The notes beneath the pieces are model-generated. The model did no database searches. It was given only the letters and a program-made list of their open reading frames with translations, and was not told the DNA's origin. From Stenotrophomonas sepilia (GTDB lineage Bacteria > Pseudomonadota > Gammaproteobacteria > Xanthomonadales > Xanthomonadaceae): a DNA stretch of 64,000 nucleotides. Below are positions 46,779-55,885 of this stretch, one piece after another; within the stretch, counting starts at the first letter, position 1; every line of letters starts with the position of its first letter. Location of the stretch: positions 26,396 to 90,395 of the forward strand of contig NZ_LXXZ01000065.1 of assembly GCF_003244875.1 (NCBI RefSeq). Reading direction: 5' to 3'. A program made the position numbers and the translations under genes.

Positions 46779-47776
46779 GCGAACAGCACGCTCATGCCGG
46801 GGCGGAAGCCCTCGATGCGGCGTACCGGGCGCACCCGCACCTCGAAGCTGCGGACGTCATAGCCGGACGACTGGCGGGTGGTACGCCAGGTTGCGTAGTC
46901 GCCGGCCGGATTGATGAAGTAGACCTCGAACTCGCCATCCAGGCCCAGCGCCGGCACGCTGCCCTGCAGCTTGCTGCCGACCTTCAGGCCCTGCATCTGC
47001 GATTCGCGCAGGTTCATCGCCACCCACATGCGGTCGATGTCGACCAGGGTGAACACGGGATAGCCGGCTGGCACCAGCTCGCCCGGGTCGGCCATGCGCT
47101 TGTTGATCTCGCCCGCCACCGGCGCGCGTCCTTCCACTTCGGCTCGCGCGGCGTTGACCTCGGCCACCGCGCCCTGCGCCTGCTGTACCTGGCCCTGCGC
47201 GGCACGCTTGTCCTGCTCGCGGGCGCCGGCCAATGCCATGTCGTACTGCGCGCGGGCGGCGCGGGCCAGTTCGCGCGAACTGGTGGCCTGGGCATGCGCT
47301 TCATCGCGCTTCTGCCGGGTCATCACCCCTTCGTTGAACAGGTTCTGCACGCGCCGGTAGGTGGCTTCGGCCAGTGTCGCGCCGGCTTCGGCGCGCTTCC
47401 AGTTCGCTTCGGCGGCGCGGATGTCTTCGCTGCGCGCGCCTTCGTCGGCCTTGTCGGCCACCGCCTGCGCAGCCGCCAATGCGCCGTGCGCCTGCTGTTC
47501 CTTGGCAGCCACTTCGGGGCTGTCGAGCAGGAACAGCACCTGCCCGGGCTGCACGCGATCGCCCTCGCGCACCTTCAGCTGGGCCACGCGTGCGGTGATC
47601 TTGGCGGCCACGTTGATCGTGTCCGCATCGGCCATGCCCTGGATCTGGTCGGCCGGGCTGCGCCAGGCCAGCCACAGGCCGAGCACCACCGCGACCAGCA
47701 GGACCACCAGCAGGATCGGTCCCAGCCGCCGCTTGCCGGGGGGCGTCGTCGCATCGTCGTGCAGCACATCACTCAT
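46763..47776 (-). CDS. HlyD-family membrane fusion protein
   Basis: 337 residues: N-terminal TM helix (LGPILLVVLLVAVVLGLWLAW), lipoyl half (VREGDRVQPGQVLFLLDS), a long coiled-coil hairpin rich in Ala, Glu and Gln (about 80-190), and the beta-barrel end (VAGEINKRMADPGELV, MWVAMNLRESQMQGL). It links the permeases to the TolC-like channel. Its start overlaps the channel gene's stop by eight bases. Confidence 0.9.
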   Translation of the reverse strand: MSDVLHDDATTPPGKRRLGPILLVVLLVAVVLGLWLAWRSPADQIQGMADADTINVAAKITARVAQLKVREGDRVQPGQVLFLLDSPEVAAKEQQAHGALAAAQAVADKADEGARSEDIRAAEANWKRAEAGATLAEATYRRVQNLFNEGVMTRQKRDEAHAQATSSRELARAARAQYDMALAGAREQDKRAAQGQVQQAQGAVAEVNAARAEVEGRAPVAGEINKRMADPGELVPAGYPVFTLVDIDRMWVAMNLRESQMQGLKVGSKLQGSVPALGLDGEFEVYFINPAGDYATWRTTRQSSGYDVRSFEVRVRPVRRIEGFRPGMSVLFAWPQH

Positions 47777-49175
47777 GGTCGATCACCTCGTCCGCACGCC
47801 GCCGGAATTCTTCGAAACGGTCCATCTGTCCACTGATCTCCAGCAACTGTGCCAGCGCAATGTCGTATTGGTAGGCGGCCTGTGCGCGCTCGACACGGGC
47901 GCCGCCCAGGCCGAGCCGCGCATCGATCACATCCAGCGAGGTGGCCTGGCCTTCGCGGAATGCCAGCTCCTGCAGGCGCAGGTTTTCCTGTGCCTGGGCG
48001 ATGCTGCTGTCGAGCAGCACGAACTGCTGGCGCGCGGTCTCAAGTTCGTTCCAGGCCTTGCGCACGCCCAGTGCGACCTGGTTCTCGGCCTCGCGCAGGC
48101 CCGCTTCGGCCTGCTCCTGCTGCGCACGCGCGGCGCTGATCTGCGCCGGCCGCGAGTTCGGCGACAGGAAGGTGTACTTCAGCCCGATGCCGAACGCCCA
48201 GTCCGGGTCGGTCAGCATTTCGTCGCGGCGGCGGAAGTCGTACTGGCCGAAGGCGAAGATCTGCGGCTTCAGCTTGGCCTGCTGCACGCGCACGCCCTGT
48301 TCGGCCTGCGCAACCATCGCGCGCAAGCGCGCGATCTGCGGCTGGCGCGCCTGCGCGGTGCGCTCGAAGCTGGTCACCGGTTCCAGCGGCACGCGCTGCA
48401 CGAACAGCGGCGACACCGGCTGCACCTCGCCACCACTGCGCAGCAGCGTGGCCAGCGCGGCCTTCAGCGTAGCCAGATCGTTCACCGTCTTCTGGTATTC
48501 GCGCTCGGCCTTGTCGCGGGCCACGGTGGCCTGCAGGCGCTGGGCGCGGGTGGCAAAGCCCTCGCGTTCCAGCTTTTCTGCATCGGACAGGTGGCGGTTG
48601 AGGCCGTCGCGCACGTCGCGGCGCACGTCCACCGCCTGCTCGGCCAGGCGCTGGCCGAAGTAGGCCTGAGCCAGCTGCACGGTCAATGATTGGCGCTGCG
48701 CCTCGCGCTCGGCGTTGGCCTGCTCATGGGCGGCGCTGGCCGCACGTTGCGCGGCCGGGATCACGCCGCCGGTGTACAGCGGCAGCACCGCGGTCACTAC
48801 CGGGCGTGTACGCCAGTCGCGCTCGGTGAACGACAGCGGCGAATCGATACCGAAGGCTTCAGCCACGGGCGCCAGCGAACCCAGTGGCAGGGTCAGGGTC
48901 TTCTGGAACTGCAGGCGGCGCACTTCGCCGGTGATCTCCGGCAGGCGCAGCAGGCGCGTGGCGTCCTGCAGGTCCTGCTTGTTGCGTACCGCTGCATCTG
49001 CGGCCGCCAGCGCATCGGAGACCTGCTCCAGGCGTTGGCGTGCCTGTTCCCAGTCCAATGCGGGGGCGTCGTTGCTGTTCTGCGCGGACGCAGCGGTTGG
49101 CAGGCAGGTCGCCAGCACCAGCGCCAGCGCGGCCTTCGCGCGGTGCATCCTTGTACGTCGGCCGATCACGCCCAT
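47769..49175 (-). CDS. TolC-family outer-membrane channel
   Basis: 468 residues. Signal peptide ALALVLATCLPTAASAQ, then two repeats of long helices with coiled-coil heptads and short beta strands, as in TolC (DWEQARQRLEQVSDALAAADAAV; ALGVRKAWNELETARQQF). First gene of the operon. The start at 49175 has GGGAC upstream; an ATG at 49148 is possible. It makes the outer exit of the tripartite pump. Confidence 0.88.
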   Translation of the reverse strand: MGVIGRRTRMHRAKAALALVLATCLPTAASAQNSNDAPALDWEQARQRLEQVSDALAAADAAVRNKQDLQDATRLLRLPEITGEVRRLQFQKTLTLPLGSLAPVAEAFGIDSPLSFTERDWRTRPVVTAVLPLYTGGVIPAAQRAASAAHEQANAEREAQRQSLTVQLAQAYFGQRLAEQAVDVRRDVRDGLNRHLSDAEKLEREGFATRAQRLQATVARDKAEREYQKTVNDLATLKAALATLLRSGGEVQPVSPLFVQRVPLEPVTSFERTAQARQPQIARLRAMVAQAEQGVRVQQAKLKPQIFAFGQYDFRRRDEMLTDPDWAFGIGLKYTFLSPNSRPAQISAARAQQEQAEAGLREAENQVALGVRKAWNELETARQQFVLLDSSIAQAQENLRLQELAFREGQATSLDVIDARLGLGGARVERAQAAYQYDIALAQLLEISGQMDRFEEFRRRADEVIDHE

Positions 49176-49253
49176 GCCGTCCCAGTGGTAAAGAAGTGCG
49201 CAAACGGTAGTGCGCGCGGCGTGAAGCCCGAGTCTGCGGTCATCCGATTGTCC

Positions 49254-50147
49254 TCAACGAAGGGTGCCGCTGGCTGCAGTGCGCAGCGCCTGGGTGATGT
49301 GCTGCAGCGTGCTTGAGCGCACGGCGGCATGTTGCCAGTACAGCGGCACATCCAGCCAGCGGCGGGGTTCCAGTACCACCACGCGGCCGGCGCGCACGGC
49401 GGGCGCGACCAGGGTTTCCGGGGCCATGCCCCAACCGAGTCCGCACGCGGCGGCTTCGACGAAACCGGTGGAAGAGGGCAGGTAGTGTAGCGGCGGCTGC
49501 AGTCGCGCGCGGGTCAGGCGCCGCACGAAACGCCATTGCAGTTCATCCTTGCGGTTGAACACCAGCATCGGTGCGCGCGCCAGGGCCGCGGCCTGCATGC
49601 CATCGTTGAAGTACTGGCGGGCGAAGCCGGGCGAAGCGATCGCGTGGTAACGCATGGCGCCGAGCGGGTGCACGTTGCAGCCCTTCACCGGCTGGCTTTC
49701 GGCGGTCACTGCGCCGAGCACGCTGCCATCGCGCAGCAACTGCAGGGTGTGGTCCTGGTCGTCCATGCGCAGGTCGAACAGGTAGCCATGGCGCTGGTGC
49801 AGGTCGGCGATGGCGGGCACGAACCAGGTATCAAGCGAGTCGTCGTTGACCGCCAGGGGGATGGGCGTACGGGCAGCGTCGTTGCCACGCTCGGGTAGCA
49901 GCTCGGCCAGCGCCTCGGCTTCCAGTGCCTGCATCGGGCGTACCCGGCGCAGCAGCGCTTCCCCCGCTGCGGTCGGTCGGCAGGGTGCCTGGCGCACCAC
50001 CAGGACCTGCCCGAGCCTGTCTTCCAGCGCCTTGATCCGTTGCGACAGTGCTGATGGGCTGATCGACAGGCGGCGTGCCGCGGCCTCGAAGCTGCCTTCT
50101 TCCAGCACCGCAGCGAATGCGGCCAATTGTGGATGTACCAGATCCAT
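49254..50147 (-). CDS. argP: LysR-type regulator ArgP/LysG
   Basis: 297 residues. Winged helix with SFEAAARRLSISPSALSQRI and ALEDRLGQVLVVRQAPCRPT, then the effector domain (IPLAVNDDSLDTWFVPA, GAVTAESQPVKGCNVHPLG), which is the ArgP pattern. It is divergent from argO, its usual target: in E. coli ArgP activates argO when arginine is in excess and is antagonised by lysine. Confidence 0.92.
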   Translation of the reverse strand: MDLVHPQLAAFAAVLEEGSFEAAARRLSISPSALSQRIKALEDRLGQVLVVRQAPCRPTAAGEALLRRVRPMQALEAEALAELLPERGNDAARTPIPLAVNDDSLDTWFVPAIADLHQRHGYLFDLRMDDQDHTLQLLRDGSVLGAVTAESQPVKGCNVHPLGAMRYHAIASPGFARQYFNDGMQAAALARAPMLVFNRKDELQWRFVRRLTRARLQPPLHYLPSSTGFVEAAACGLGWGMAPETLVAPAVRAGRVVVLEPRRWLDVPLYWQHAAVRSSTLQHITQALRTAASGTLR

Positions 50148-50253
50148 GCCGGTGCCCCTTCAGTTTTCCTGCACAGGATAAAGAAAAATCAGATTGTCTA
50201 AACATCGCCATTGGCCTCACCCTGCGTGTCCCCTCGCTGCCTGGCCTGTCCTG

Positions 50254-50868
50254 ATGTGGATCGCCGCTACCGCCGCCGGCCTGTTCGCAGGTGCCGGCCT
50301 GATCATCGCCATCGGCGCACAGAATGCCTTCGTGCTGCGCCAGGGCCTGCAGCAGCGGCATGTGGGCAGGGTGGTGCTGGCCTGCGCCGGCGCGGACATC
50401 GCGTTGATCCTGGCCGGCGTCGGTGGCATGGGCGCGCTGGTGCTGCAGTGGCCGTTGCTGCTGCAGGTGCTGCGCTTCGGTGGTGCGGCGTTCCTGCTCT
50501 GGTATGGCGTGCAGGCGGGACTGCGTGCGTGGCGCGGTGGTGGCGTACTGGCCGCCACCGAGGCGCAGGGCGGCAGCGGACGGCAGGTGCTGCTGACCTG
50601 CCTGGCGTTCACCCTGCTCAACCCGCATGTCTATCTGGATACGGTGGTGCTGCTGGGCAGCCTGTCCACGCGTTACCCGGGTGACCTGCGCTGGGCGTTC
50701 GCCGCCGGTGCGTGCGCCGCCAGCGTGGCCTGGTTCTGCACGCTGGGCTATGGCGCGCGCCTGTTGCAGCCGGTGTTCCGCAGGCCGGACGCCTGGCGGG
50801 TGCTGGATGGGGGCGTCGCGATCTTCATGTTCTGCCTGGCAACAGTGCTTCTGTTGCGTCCGCTCTAG
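50254..50868 (+). CDS. argO: LysE/ArgO family basic amino-acid exporter
   Basis: 204 residues with about six TM helices. GLIIAIGAQNAFVLRQGLQQ is the family signature and TLLNPHVYLDTVVLLG the second. It exports arginine and related compounds such as canavanine. The ATG at 50254 is preferred over an upstream frame at 50194. It lies 106 bases from argP in the divergent gap that must hold the operator. Its TAG stop and the map TAG stop share the same CTAG. Confidence 0.92.
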   Translation: MWIAATAAGLFAGAGLIIAIGAQNAFVLRQGLQQRHVGRVVLACAGADIALILAGVGGMGALVLQWPLLLQVLRFGGAAFLLWYGVQAGLRAWRGGGVLAATEAQGGSGRQVLLTCLAFTLLNPHVYLDTVVLLGSLSTRYPGDLRWAFAAGACAASVAWFCTLGYGARLLQPVFRRPDAWRVLDGGVAIFMFCLATVLLLRPL

Positions 50869-51653
50869 GCCGTATCCACCGCGCACAATGGCGTTTCGCC
50901 GGGGCGCAGGGTCAGTACGCGCACACCGTTGCGGGTGACCGCCACCGTGTGCTCGAACTGCGCCGACAGCTTGCCGTCGCGGGTGTAGACCGGCCATTGG
51001 TCCGGCTGCTGGCGGATGGCCGGCTTGCCCTGGTTGAGCATCGGCTCGATGGTGAACACCATGCCCTCCTCCAGCACCCTGCCGGTGTTGGGATGGCCGT
51101 AGTGCAGGATCTGCGGTTCCTCGTGCATTTCCTGGCCGATGCCATGGCCGCAGTATTCCTTCACCACGCTGTAGCCGTGGCTGCGCGCGTGGCGGGCGAT
51201 GGCGTGGCCGATGTCGCCCAGGCGTGCACCGGGGCGCACCGCAGCGATGCCTTTCCACATCGCCTGGTAGGCGGTCCGCACCAGCCTGCGCGCGGCGTAG
51301 TCGACCTCGCCCACCAGGTAGGTGGTGCTGGAGTCGGCGATGTAGCCGTTCTTCTCCAGGGTGATGTCGAGGTTGACGATCTGGCCGTTACGCAGCACGT
51401 CGGTGGTGCTGGGTACGCCGTGGCAGATCACGTTGTCGATCGAGGCGTTGAGCACGTACGGGAAGCCGTACTGGCCCTTGCTGGCCGGCCGCGCCTGCAG
51501 CTCGTCAACGATCATGCGTTCGACGAAATCGTTGATCTCCATCGTGCTGCGGCCCTGCAGTGGCAGCCGGTCGAGCGCGGCGAACACCTGCGCAAGCAGG
51601 CGCCCGGATTCGGCCATCAGCGCGATCTCGTCGGGGCGCTTGATGATCGCCAT
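50865..51653 (-). CDS. map: Type I methionine aminopeptidase
   Basis: 262 residues. Metal ligands Asp96, Asp107, His170, Glu203 and Glu234 are present, as is His79 of the substrate pocket, so it should be active. It removes N-terminal methionine from new proteins. It is not next to rpsB as the main map gene usually is, but follows a ParD-like antitoxin gene by four bases. It may be a second, regulated copy. Confidence 0.92.
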   Translation of the reverse strand: MAIIKRPDEIALMAESGRLLAQVFAALDRLPLQGRSTMEINDFVERMIVDELQARPASKGQYGFPYVLNASIDNVICHGVPSTTDVLRNGQIVNLDITLEKNGYIADSSTTYLVGEVDYAARRLVRTAYQAMWKGIAAVRPGARLGDIGHAIARHARSHGYSVVKEYCGHGIGQEMHEEPQILHYGHPNTGRVLEEGMVFTIEPMLNQGKPAIRQQPDQWPVYTRDGKLSAQFEHTVAVTRNGVRVLTLRPGETPLCAVDTA

Positions 51654-51657
51654 CTGC

Positions 51658-51870
51658 TCAGACCTGTCCCGGTGCCAGCAGCGGCGGCTGCACGCCGGCA
51701 GCCCGCAGTTCGCTGGCGACGATGTCCTGGAAGCTCAGCGTGGGATTCATTTCGCACAGCATGCCGACCCGGATCCAGAAGTTGGCCTGGGCGTTGATCG
51801 AGCGGCTGGAGACGGTGCAGGCACGGCGCAGCTGGTCGTGCAGGGTGTCATCGATGTTGACGATGCCCAT
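51658..51870 (-). CDS. ParD-like antitoxin
   Basis: 70 residues starting MGIVNIDDTLHDQLRRA. The short beta strand GIVNIDD plus two helices (CTVSSRSINAQANFWIRV) is a ribbon-helix-helix DNA-binding pattern of the ParD-like antitoxin family. It is usually found upstream of a toxin; here the next gene is map. AGGA sits at a good distance before the ATG at 51870. It probably represses its own bicistron through the palindromic site upstream. Confidence 0.75.
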   Translation of the reverse strand: MGIVNIDDTLHDQLRRACTVSSRSINAQANFWIRVGMLCEMNPTLSFQDIVASELRAAGVQPPLLAPGQV

Positions 51871-51889
51871 CGGCGGTCCTGGAGTGGGA

Positions 51890-51917
51890 ATATACGAAGC
51901 GTATATGTTTCGTATAT
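51890..51917. promoter_or_regulatory. Nested palindromic operator of the ParD-like/map bicistron
   Basis: ATATACG-AAG-CGTATAT (51890-51906) is a perfect palindrome. It lies within a larger one with nine-base arms, ATATACGAA...TTCGTATAT (51890-51898 and 51909-51917). The CGTATAT element therefore occurs as two direct copies and one inverted copy. It begins 20 bases before the antitoxin start. Ribbon-helix-helix repressors bind such short repeated elements. Confidence 0.75.
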
Positions 51918-51937
51918 CCTCCTCAAGCCCGCGTTGT

Positions 51938-52297
51938 TCAGTCCAGGTGGGTGGCAAAGCGCAGGCGGTTGCCGTCGGGGTCGCGCAGCAGCATTTCGCG
52001 GCTGCCCCAGTCGGTGTCATGCGGTGGCTGCTCGATCGGCACGTTGGCGGCGCTGAAGGCGCGGTACAGGCTGTCGACGTCGTCGACGATGAAGTACACC
52101 GCGCCGCCGACCTCGCAGTCACCGCTGTGCTCGGTGAGGAAGATCGTCTGGCCATCGCGGGTGAGTTGGGCGAACAGCGGGAAGCCGGACTCGAAGCGGT
52201 GTTCCCAGTCGACCACGAAACCCAGCCCCTGCACGTAGAACGGCAGGGTGGTGTCGGCGTGGCGCATGCGCAGTTGCGGGATGACGGTCTGGGGCAT
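51938..52297 (-). CDS. VOC superfamily protein (glyoxalase/bleomycin-resistance-like)
   Basis: 119 residues starting MPQTVIPQLRMRHA. TLPFYVQGLGFVVDWEHRFE and DPDGNRLRFATHLD are the VOC hallmarks; FFxxD-type strands give a dimer with a metal or ligand pocket. It could be a bleomycin-type binding protein or an isomerase. The longer frame upstream to 52351 lies in a SMAG repeat and is not used. Confidence 0.82.
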   Translation of the reverse strand: MPQTVIPQLRMRHADTTLPFYVQGLGFVVDWEHRFESGFPLFAQLTRDGQTIFLTEHSGDCEVGGAVYFIVDDVDSLYRAFSAANVPIEQPPHDTDWGSREMLLRDPDGNRLRFATHLD

Positions 52298-52327
52298 GGC
52301 GGCGGCTCTTGGGGACAGGAGCCCAGT

Positions 52328-52430
52328 GTAGTGCCGGCCGCTGGCCGGCATTCCTGTGAGCCCGGGAACAACGAGGTTGCCGGCCAGCGGCCGGCACTAC
52401 CGAAGCCACGCCGGCCAACGGCCGGCATTG
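52328..52430. repeat. SMAG inverted pair plus a half copy
   Basis: GTAGTGCCGGCCGCTGGCC at 52328, its inverted copy at about 52378-52400, and a further CGCCGGCCAACGGCCGGCA palindrome at about 52408-52426. They separate the VOC gene from the end of the 52.4-59.6 kb cluster. Confidence 0.85.
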
Positions 52431-52439
52431 CCGACGCGG

Positions 52440-53324
52440 TCAGCAGGCCGTCGGTGCGGCGGCGATTGCCGCCAGCAGCTCGCGGTTGACCTGCTGGTGA
52501 CGCGCCTGCCAGACGGGAAGATCATCGGCGCTGATGTCCGGTTGGCCATCCAGCGACGACAACCAGCGCTTGAAGCGGCTCTGGTAGTTCGCCAGCGAGA
52601 CTTCGCCGGTGATGTCACTGCCGACCAGGCCACCGGCGCGCAGTGCTTCGATCACCACCAGTGCGTGTTCCAGCTGGAAGCGGCCCTGGTCCCAGTTGCT
52701 GCGCGCAACGTCCTCGGCGAATACATCCTTGTCGATCGACAGGTAGGTCGGCTGTGGGGATGTGGCCTGCTCGGCGGCGAACGCGGCGACCAGTGCTTCC
52801 GGGTGCTCGAAGCGTCGGAACGCACGGCCCATGCCGAGGCGGTGGCCCCAGCCCACGTCCACGTCCATGCACCAGTACGTCAGGCATCCACCCATCAGCG
52901 GTCGCCAGTGGTTCTCCCAGGCATGACCGAGGCCGATGTCGCTGGAAGTGATGCCGAGCACATGGATGTGCGAGATCTGCGGCAGCTTGCTGGCGGCGTT
53001 CACCCACGAGCCGCAGTGCATGCCGAGCGGGAACCGCATGTTGTCCGGATGGTTGTCCAGCACCACCAGCTGGAACGGGGCCTGCCCATGCATGCGGCGC
53101 AGCAGTGGCAGGGTGAGGTGGTGGAAGTCGCCGCTGCCGAGCATGACGGTTCCGAGCTGGGCCGGCAGTGGTGCCAGCACGTCAGCGGCGAAACGGTCGA
53201 GGGTGGCATTGCTGCAGGCGAAGCGCAGCGGATCGTGCCACTGCGGCAGAGCCAGGGTCTGCGCCTGTGGCAGCGGCAGCACGCCACCGTCCAGGTCCAG
53301 GATCAGCGGGGAACGCAACGGCAT
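52440..53324 (-). CDS. Arginase-superfamily-like protein
   Basis: 294 residues. GSGDFHHLTLPLLRRM, LVVLDNHPDNM and YLSIDKDVFAEDVARSNWDQG place Asp and His residues as in the arginase/ureohydrolase fold, but the classic metal-binding motifs are only partly recognisable, so activity on a guanidino substrate is not assured. It is the last gene of the cluster and follows the GNAT gene by three bases. In context it could hydrolyse an amide or guanidine late in a pathway. Confidence 0.6.
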   Translation of the reverse strand: MPLRSPLILDLDGGVLPLPQAQTLALPQWHDPLRFACSNATLDRFAADVLAPLPAQLGTVMLGSGDFHHLTLPLLRRMHGQAPFQLVVLDNHPDNMRFPLGMHCGSWVNAASKLPQISHIHVLGITSSDIGLGHAWENHWRPLMGGCLTYWCMDVDVGWGHRLGMGRAFRRFEHPEALVAAFAAEQATSPQPTYLSIDKDVFAEDVARSNWDQGRFQLEHALVVIEALRAGGLVGSDITGEVSLANYQSRFKRWLSSLDGQPDISADDLPVWQARHQQVNRELLAAIAAAPTAC

Positions 53325-53327
53325 CGT

Positions 53328-54398
53328 TCAACCGCCTCCATCAGGTTCGCCCTGCAGGTGCGGGGCCAGCTTGCGCAGGGCGGCGCGCAGCAGCGGGGAG
53401 CGTGCGTGGATCGCGTGCCGGGTGGAGGTGAAGCGGGCGCCCAGCTCGGCCTTGATCCGCGAGTCGGTCCAGCCGGCCACGTAGTGGCTCAGGCCGTGCT
53501 GCAGCGCGTACTCGAGGTTGTGCATCCAGCTGACCGCGTACAGGTTGTGCTCGCGCGACTGCGGGTACGCCAGGCCGATGTACTTGTCCACCAGCTTGCC
53601 GGCATGCACGTAGCACAGATTCCAGCCGATCAACCGGCCCTGGTGGCGGTACAGGAACATCCGTCCCTGGCCCTGGCTGTCGGCCAGCAGGTACTGGAAA
53701 TAGGGTAGGTCGAGCTGGTCGAAATGCACCGCGCTCTGCGCGTATACGCCCAGGTACAGCGCGTACAGTTCGGTCTGCAGTTGCGGGTCGGCCAGGGCCG
53801 GGTTGCCGGTGGCGATGCAGTCGATCTGCAGGTCATCGCGCGAACGGAGCTTGCGACGGATGTTCTTGCGGCGCGACGATGACAGGCGGCCGAGATAGTC
53901 GTCGAGCGAATCGAAATCGATCGCCACCCAGGCCAGCGGCATGCCTTCCAGTTCGACGAAGCCGCGTGTCAGCAGCGCCTGCAGGAAGGCGCCGCTGTGT
54001 GCGTTGGCGGCGTCGTCCAGCAGCGGTGAATCGATCGCCAGGTCCTTCACCACCAGCAGCCGGGCATCGCCGATCGCGTGACGCGTCACGTCCTCGGCCA
54101 GCGCCTCCGGGGCAACGTGTGCCGGCAGCGGGGTGTACTCGGTGCTGGTGGCACCGACGAAGCGCGTCTTCCAGGTGATCCACGGCCGCCACAGGCGCGA
54201 CAGCGGCAGGCCGAGCAGCCTGCCGCGCAGTTCGTCATCCATCGTGGTGGTCAGGTCCAGCGGCGCACGGAAGGTCGGCAGGCCGCTGGGAAGGCGGCCT
54301 GCCTCGAATCCGAGCGGCGGGTGGGCCAGGAAGCCCTCCAGCAGCGCGGCCGGTTCCAGCGCGGTGCTGGATGCGCGTGACGTCATTTCCATCGGCAC
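53328..54398 (-). CDS. GNAT/FemAB-like acyl- or aminoacyl-transferase
   Basis: 356 residues. LDDYLGRLSSSRRKNIRRKLR and GRMFLYRHQGRLIGWNLCYVHAG match the FemAB-type GNAT domain (Acetyltransf_6). It should transfer an acyl or aminoacyl group to an amine. It lies 22 bases after the class III aminotransferase, whose product could be its acceptor. The substrate is not known. Confidence 0.8.
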   Translation of the reverse strand: MPMEMTSRASSTALEPAALLEGFLAHPPLGFEAGRLPSGLPTFRAPLDLTTTMDDELRGRLLGLPLSRLWRPWITWKTRFVGATSTEYTPLPAHVAPEALAEDVTRHAIGDARLLVVKDLAIDSPLLDDAANAHSGAFLQALLTRGFVELEGMPLAWVAIDFDSLDDYLGRLSSSRRKNIRRKLRSRDDLQIDCIATGNPALADPQLQTELYALYLGVYAQSAVHFDQLDLPYFQYLLADSQGQGRMFLYRHQGRLIGWNLCYVHAGKLVDKYIGLAYPQSREHNLYAVSWMHNLEYALQHGLSHYVAGWTDSRIKAELGARFTSTRHAIHARSPLLRAALRKLAPHLQGEPDGGG

Positions 54399-54420
54399 GG
54401 GAACCGGCAGCGCATCGACC

Positions 54421-55821
54421 TCAGCCCTTGGCCTTGGTCAGCGCCTGGTCGAGCAGGGTGATCGCCAGGTCGATCTCTTCGTAGCTGATGTCCAGCGACG
54501 GCGCGAAGGTGATCACGTTCTTGTACCAGCCACCCACGTCGAGCACGAGACCCATGCGCTTGCCGTCGTGCAGCAGGTCACCGGCCAGGCCGATGTCGAC
54601 CATGCGGTCCAGCAGCTCCTTGTTCGGGGTGTAGCCGTCGGCCTGGCAGATTTCCGCACGCAGCGCCAGGCCCAGGCCGTCGACGTCGCCGATTTCCGGG
54701 TGGCGCTTCTGCAGGCCGCGCAGGCCGTCGAGGAAGTACGCGCCCTTTTCCGGCACGGTGCGCTCGTAATCCATTTCCTTGCCCAGCTTCAGCACTTCCA
54801 GGCCCAGGCGGGTGCCCAGTGGGTTGGAGTTGAAGGTGGAGTGGGTGGAGCCCGGCGGGAACACGGTCGGGTTGATCAGCTCTTCGCGCGCCCACAGGCC
54901 CGACAGCGGGTTCAGGCCGTTGGTCAGCGCCTTGCCGAACACCAGCACGTCCGGGGTCACGCCGAAGTGCTCGATCGACCACAGCTTGCCGGTGCGCCAG
55001 AAGCCCATCTGGATTTCATCGACGACCATCAGGATGCCGTACTTGTCCAGCACGCGCTTGAGGCCGGTGAAGAAGTTGCGGGGCGGGATGACGTAGCCAC
55101 CGGTGCCCTGGATCGGCTCGACGTAGAACGCGGCGTACTCGGCCTGGCCGACCTTGGGATCCCACACGCCGTTGTACTCGCTTTCGAACAGCCGCTCGAA
55201 CTGCCACACGCAGTGGTCGGAGTACTCGTCCGGGGTCATGCCCTTCGGGCGACGGAAGGGGTACGGGAACGGGATGAACATCGCGCGCTCGCCGAAGTGG
55301 CCGTAGCGGCGGCGGTAGCGGTAGCTGGAGGTGATCGACGACGCACCCAGGGTGCGGCCGTGGTAGCCGCCCTCGAAGGCGAACATCAGGCTCTTGCCGC
55401 CACGCGCGTTGCGCACGATCTTCAGCGAGTCTTCAATGGCCTGCGCACCGCCAACGTTGAAGTGCACGCGGCCGTCGAGGCCGAACTTCTCGTGCATGTC
55501 CACGGCAATGGTCTTGGCCAGCTGCACGCGGGTCGGGTGCAGGTACTGGCTGGCGACCTGCGGAAGGGTGTCGATCTGGTCCTTCAGTGCATCGTTCAGG
55601 CGCTTGTTGCTGTAGCCGAAGTTGCACGCCGAGTACCACATCTGCAGGTCGAGGTAGGGCACGCCTGCGCCGTCGAACATGTAGCTGCCTTCGCCGCGCT
55701 GGAAGATCTTAGGCGGATCGACGTAGTGGACGGTATCGCCGAAGGAGCTGTAGCGGGCTTCGTCGGCCAGCAGCTGCGCATCGGAGGCAGCGGCGGCGGC
55801 GTTCTTGTCAAAAATGTTCAT
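54421..55821 (-). CDS. Class III PLP aminotransferase
   Basis: 466 residues. LMVVDEIQMGFWRTGKL holds the PLP-binding Asp and DVLVFGKALTNGLNPLSG the Schiff-base lysine. Relatives move omega-amino groups (lysine, ornithine, diaminobutyrate) or glutamate-semialdehyde-like substrates. The ATG at 55821 (MNIFDKNAAAAAS) follows a reasonable gap; a frame to 56034 overlaps the phosphatase gene. It belongs to the cluster running from 59582 to 52440. Confidence 0.88.
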   Translation of the reverse strand: MNIFDKNAAAAASDAQLLADEARYSSFGDTVHYVDPPKIFQRGEGSYMFDGAGVPYLDLQMWYSACNFGYSNKRLNDALKDQIDTLPQVASQYLHPTRVQLAKTIAVDMHEKFGLDGRVHFNVGGAQAIEDSLKIVRNARGGKSLMFAFEGGYHGRTLGASSITSSYRYRRRYGHFGERAMFIPFPYPFRRPKGMTPDEYSDHCVWQFERLFESEYNGVWDPKVGQAEYAAFYVEPIQGTGGYVIPPRNFFTGLKRVLDKYGILMVVDEIQMGFWRTGKLWSIEHFGVTPDVLVFGKALTNGLNPLSGLWAREELINPTVFPPGSTHSTFNSNPLGTRLGLEVLKLGKEMDYERTVPEKGAYFLDGLRGLQKRHPEIGDVDGLGLALRAEICQADGYTPNKELLDRMVDIGLAGDLLHDGKRMGLVLDVGGWYKNVITFAPSLDISYEEIDLAITLLDQALTKAKG

Positions 55822-55885
55822 GCAGTTCGGTTCCGTGAAGGACGTTCGAAAGGGGTAACAGGGGAGCGCGCCTGGAAGGGAGTGC

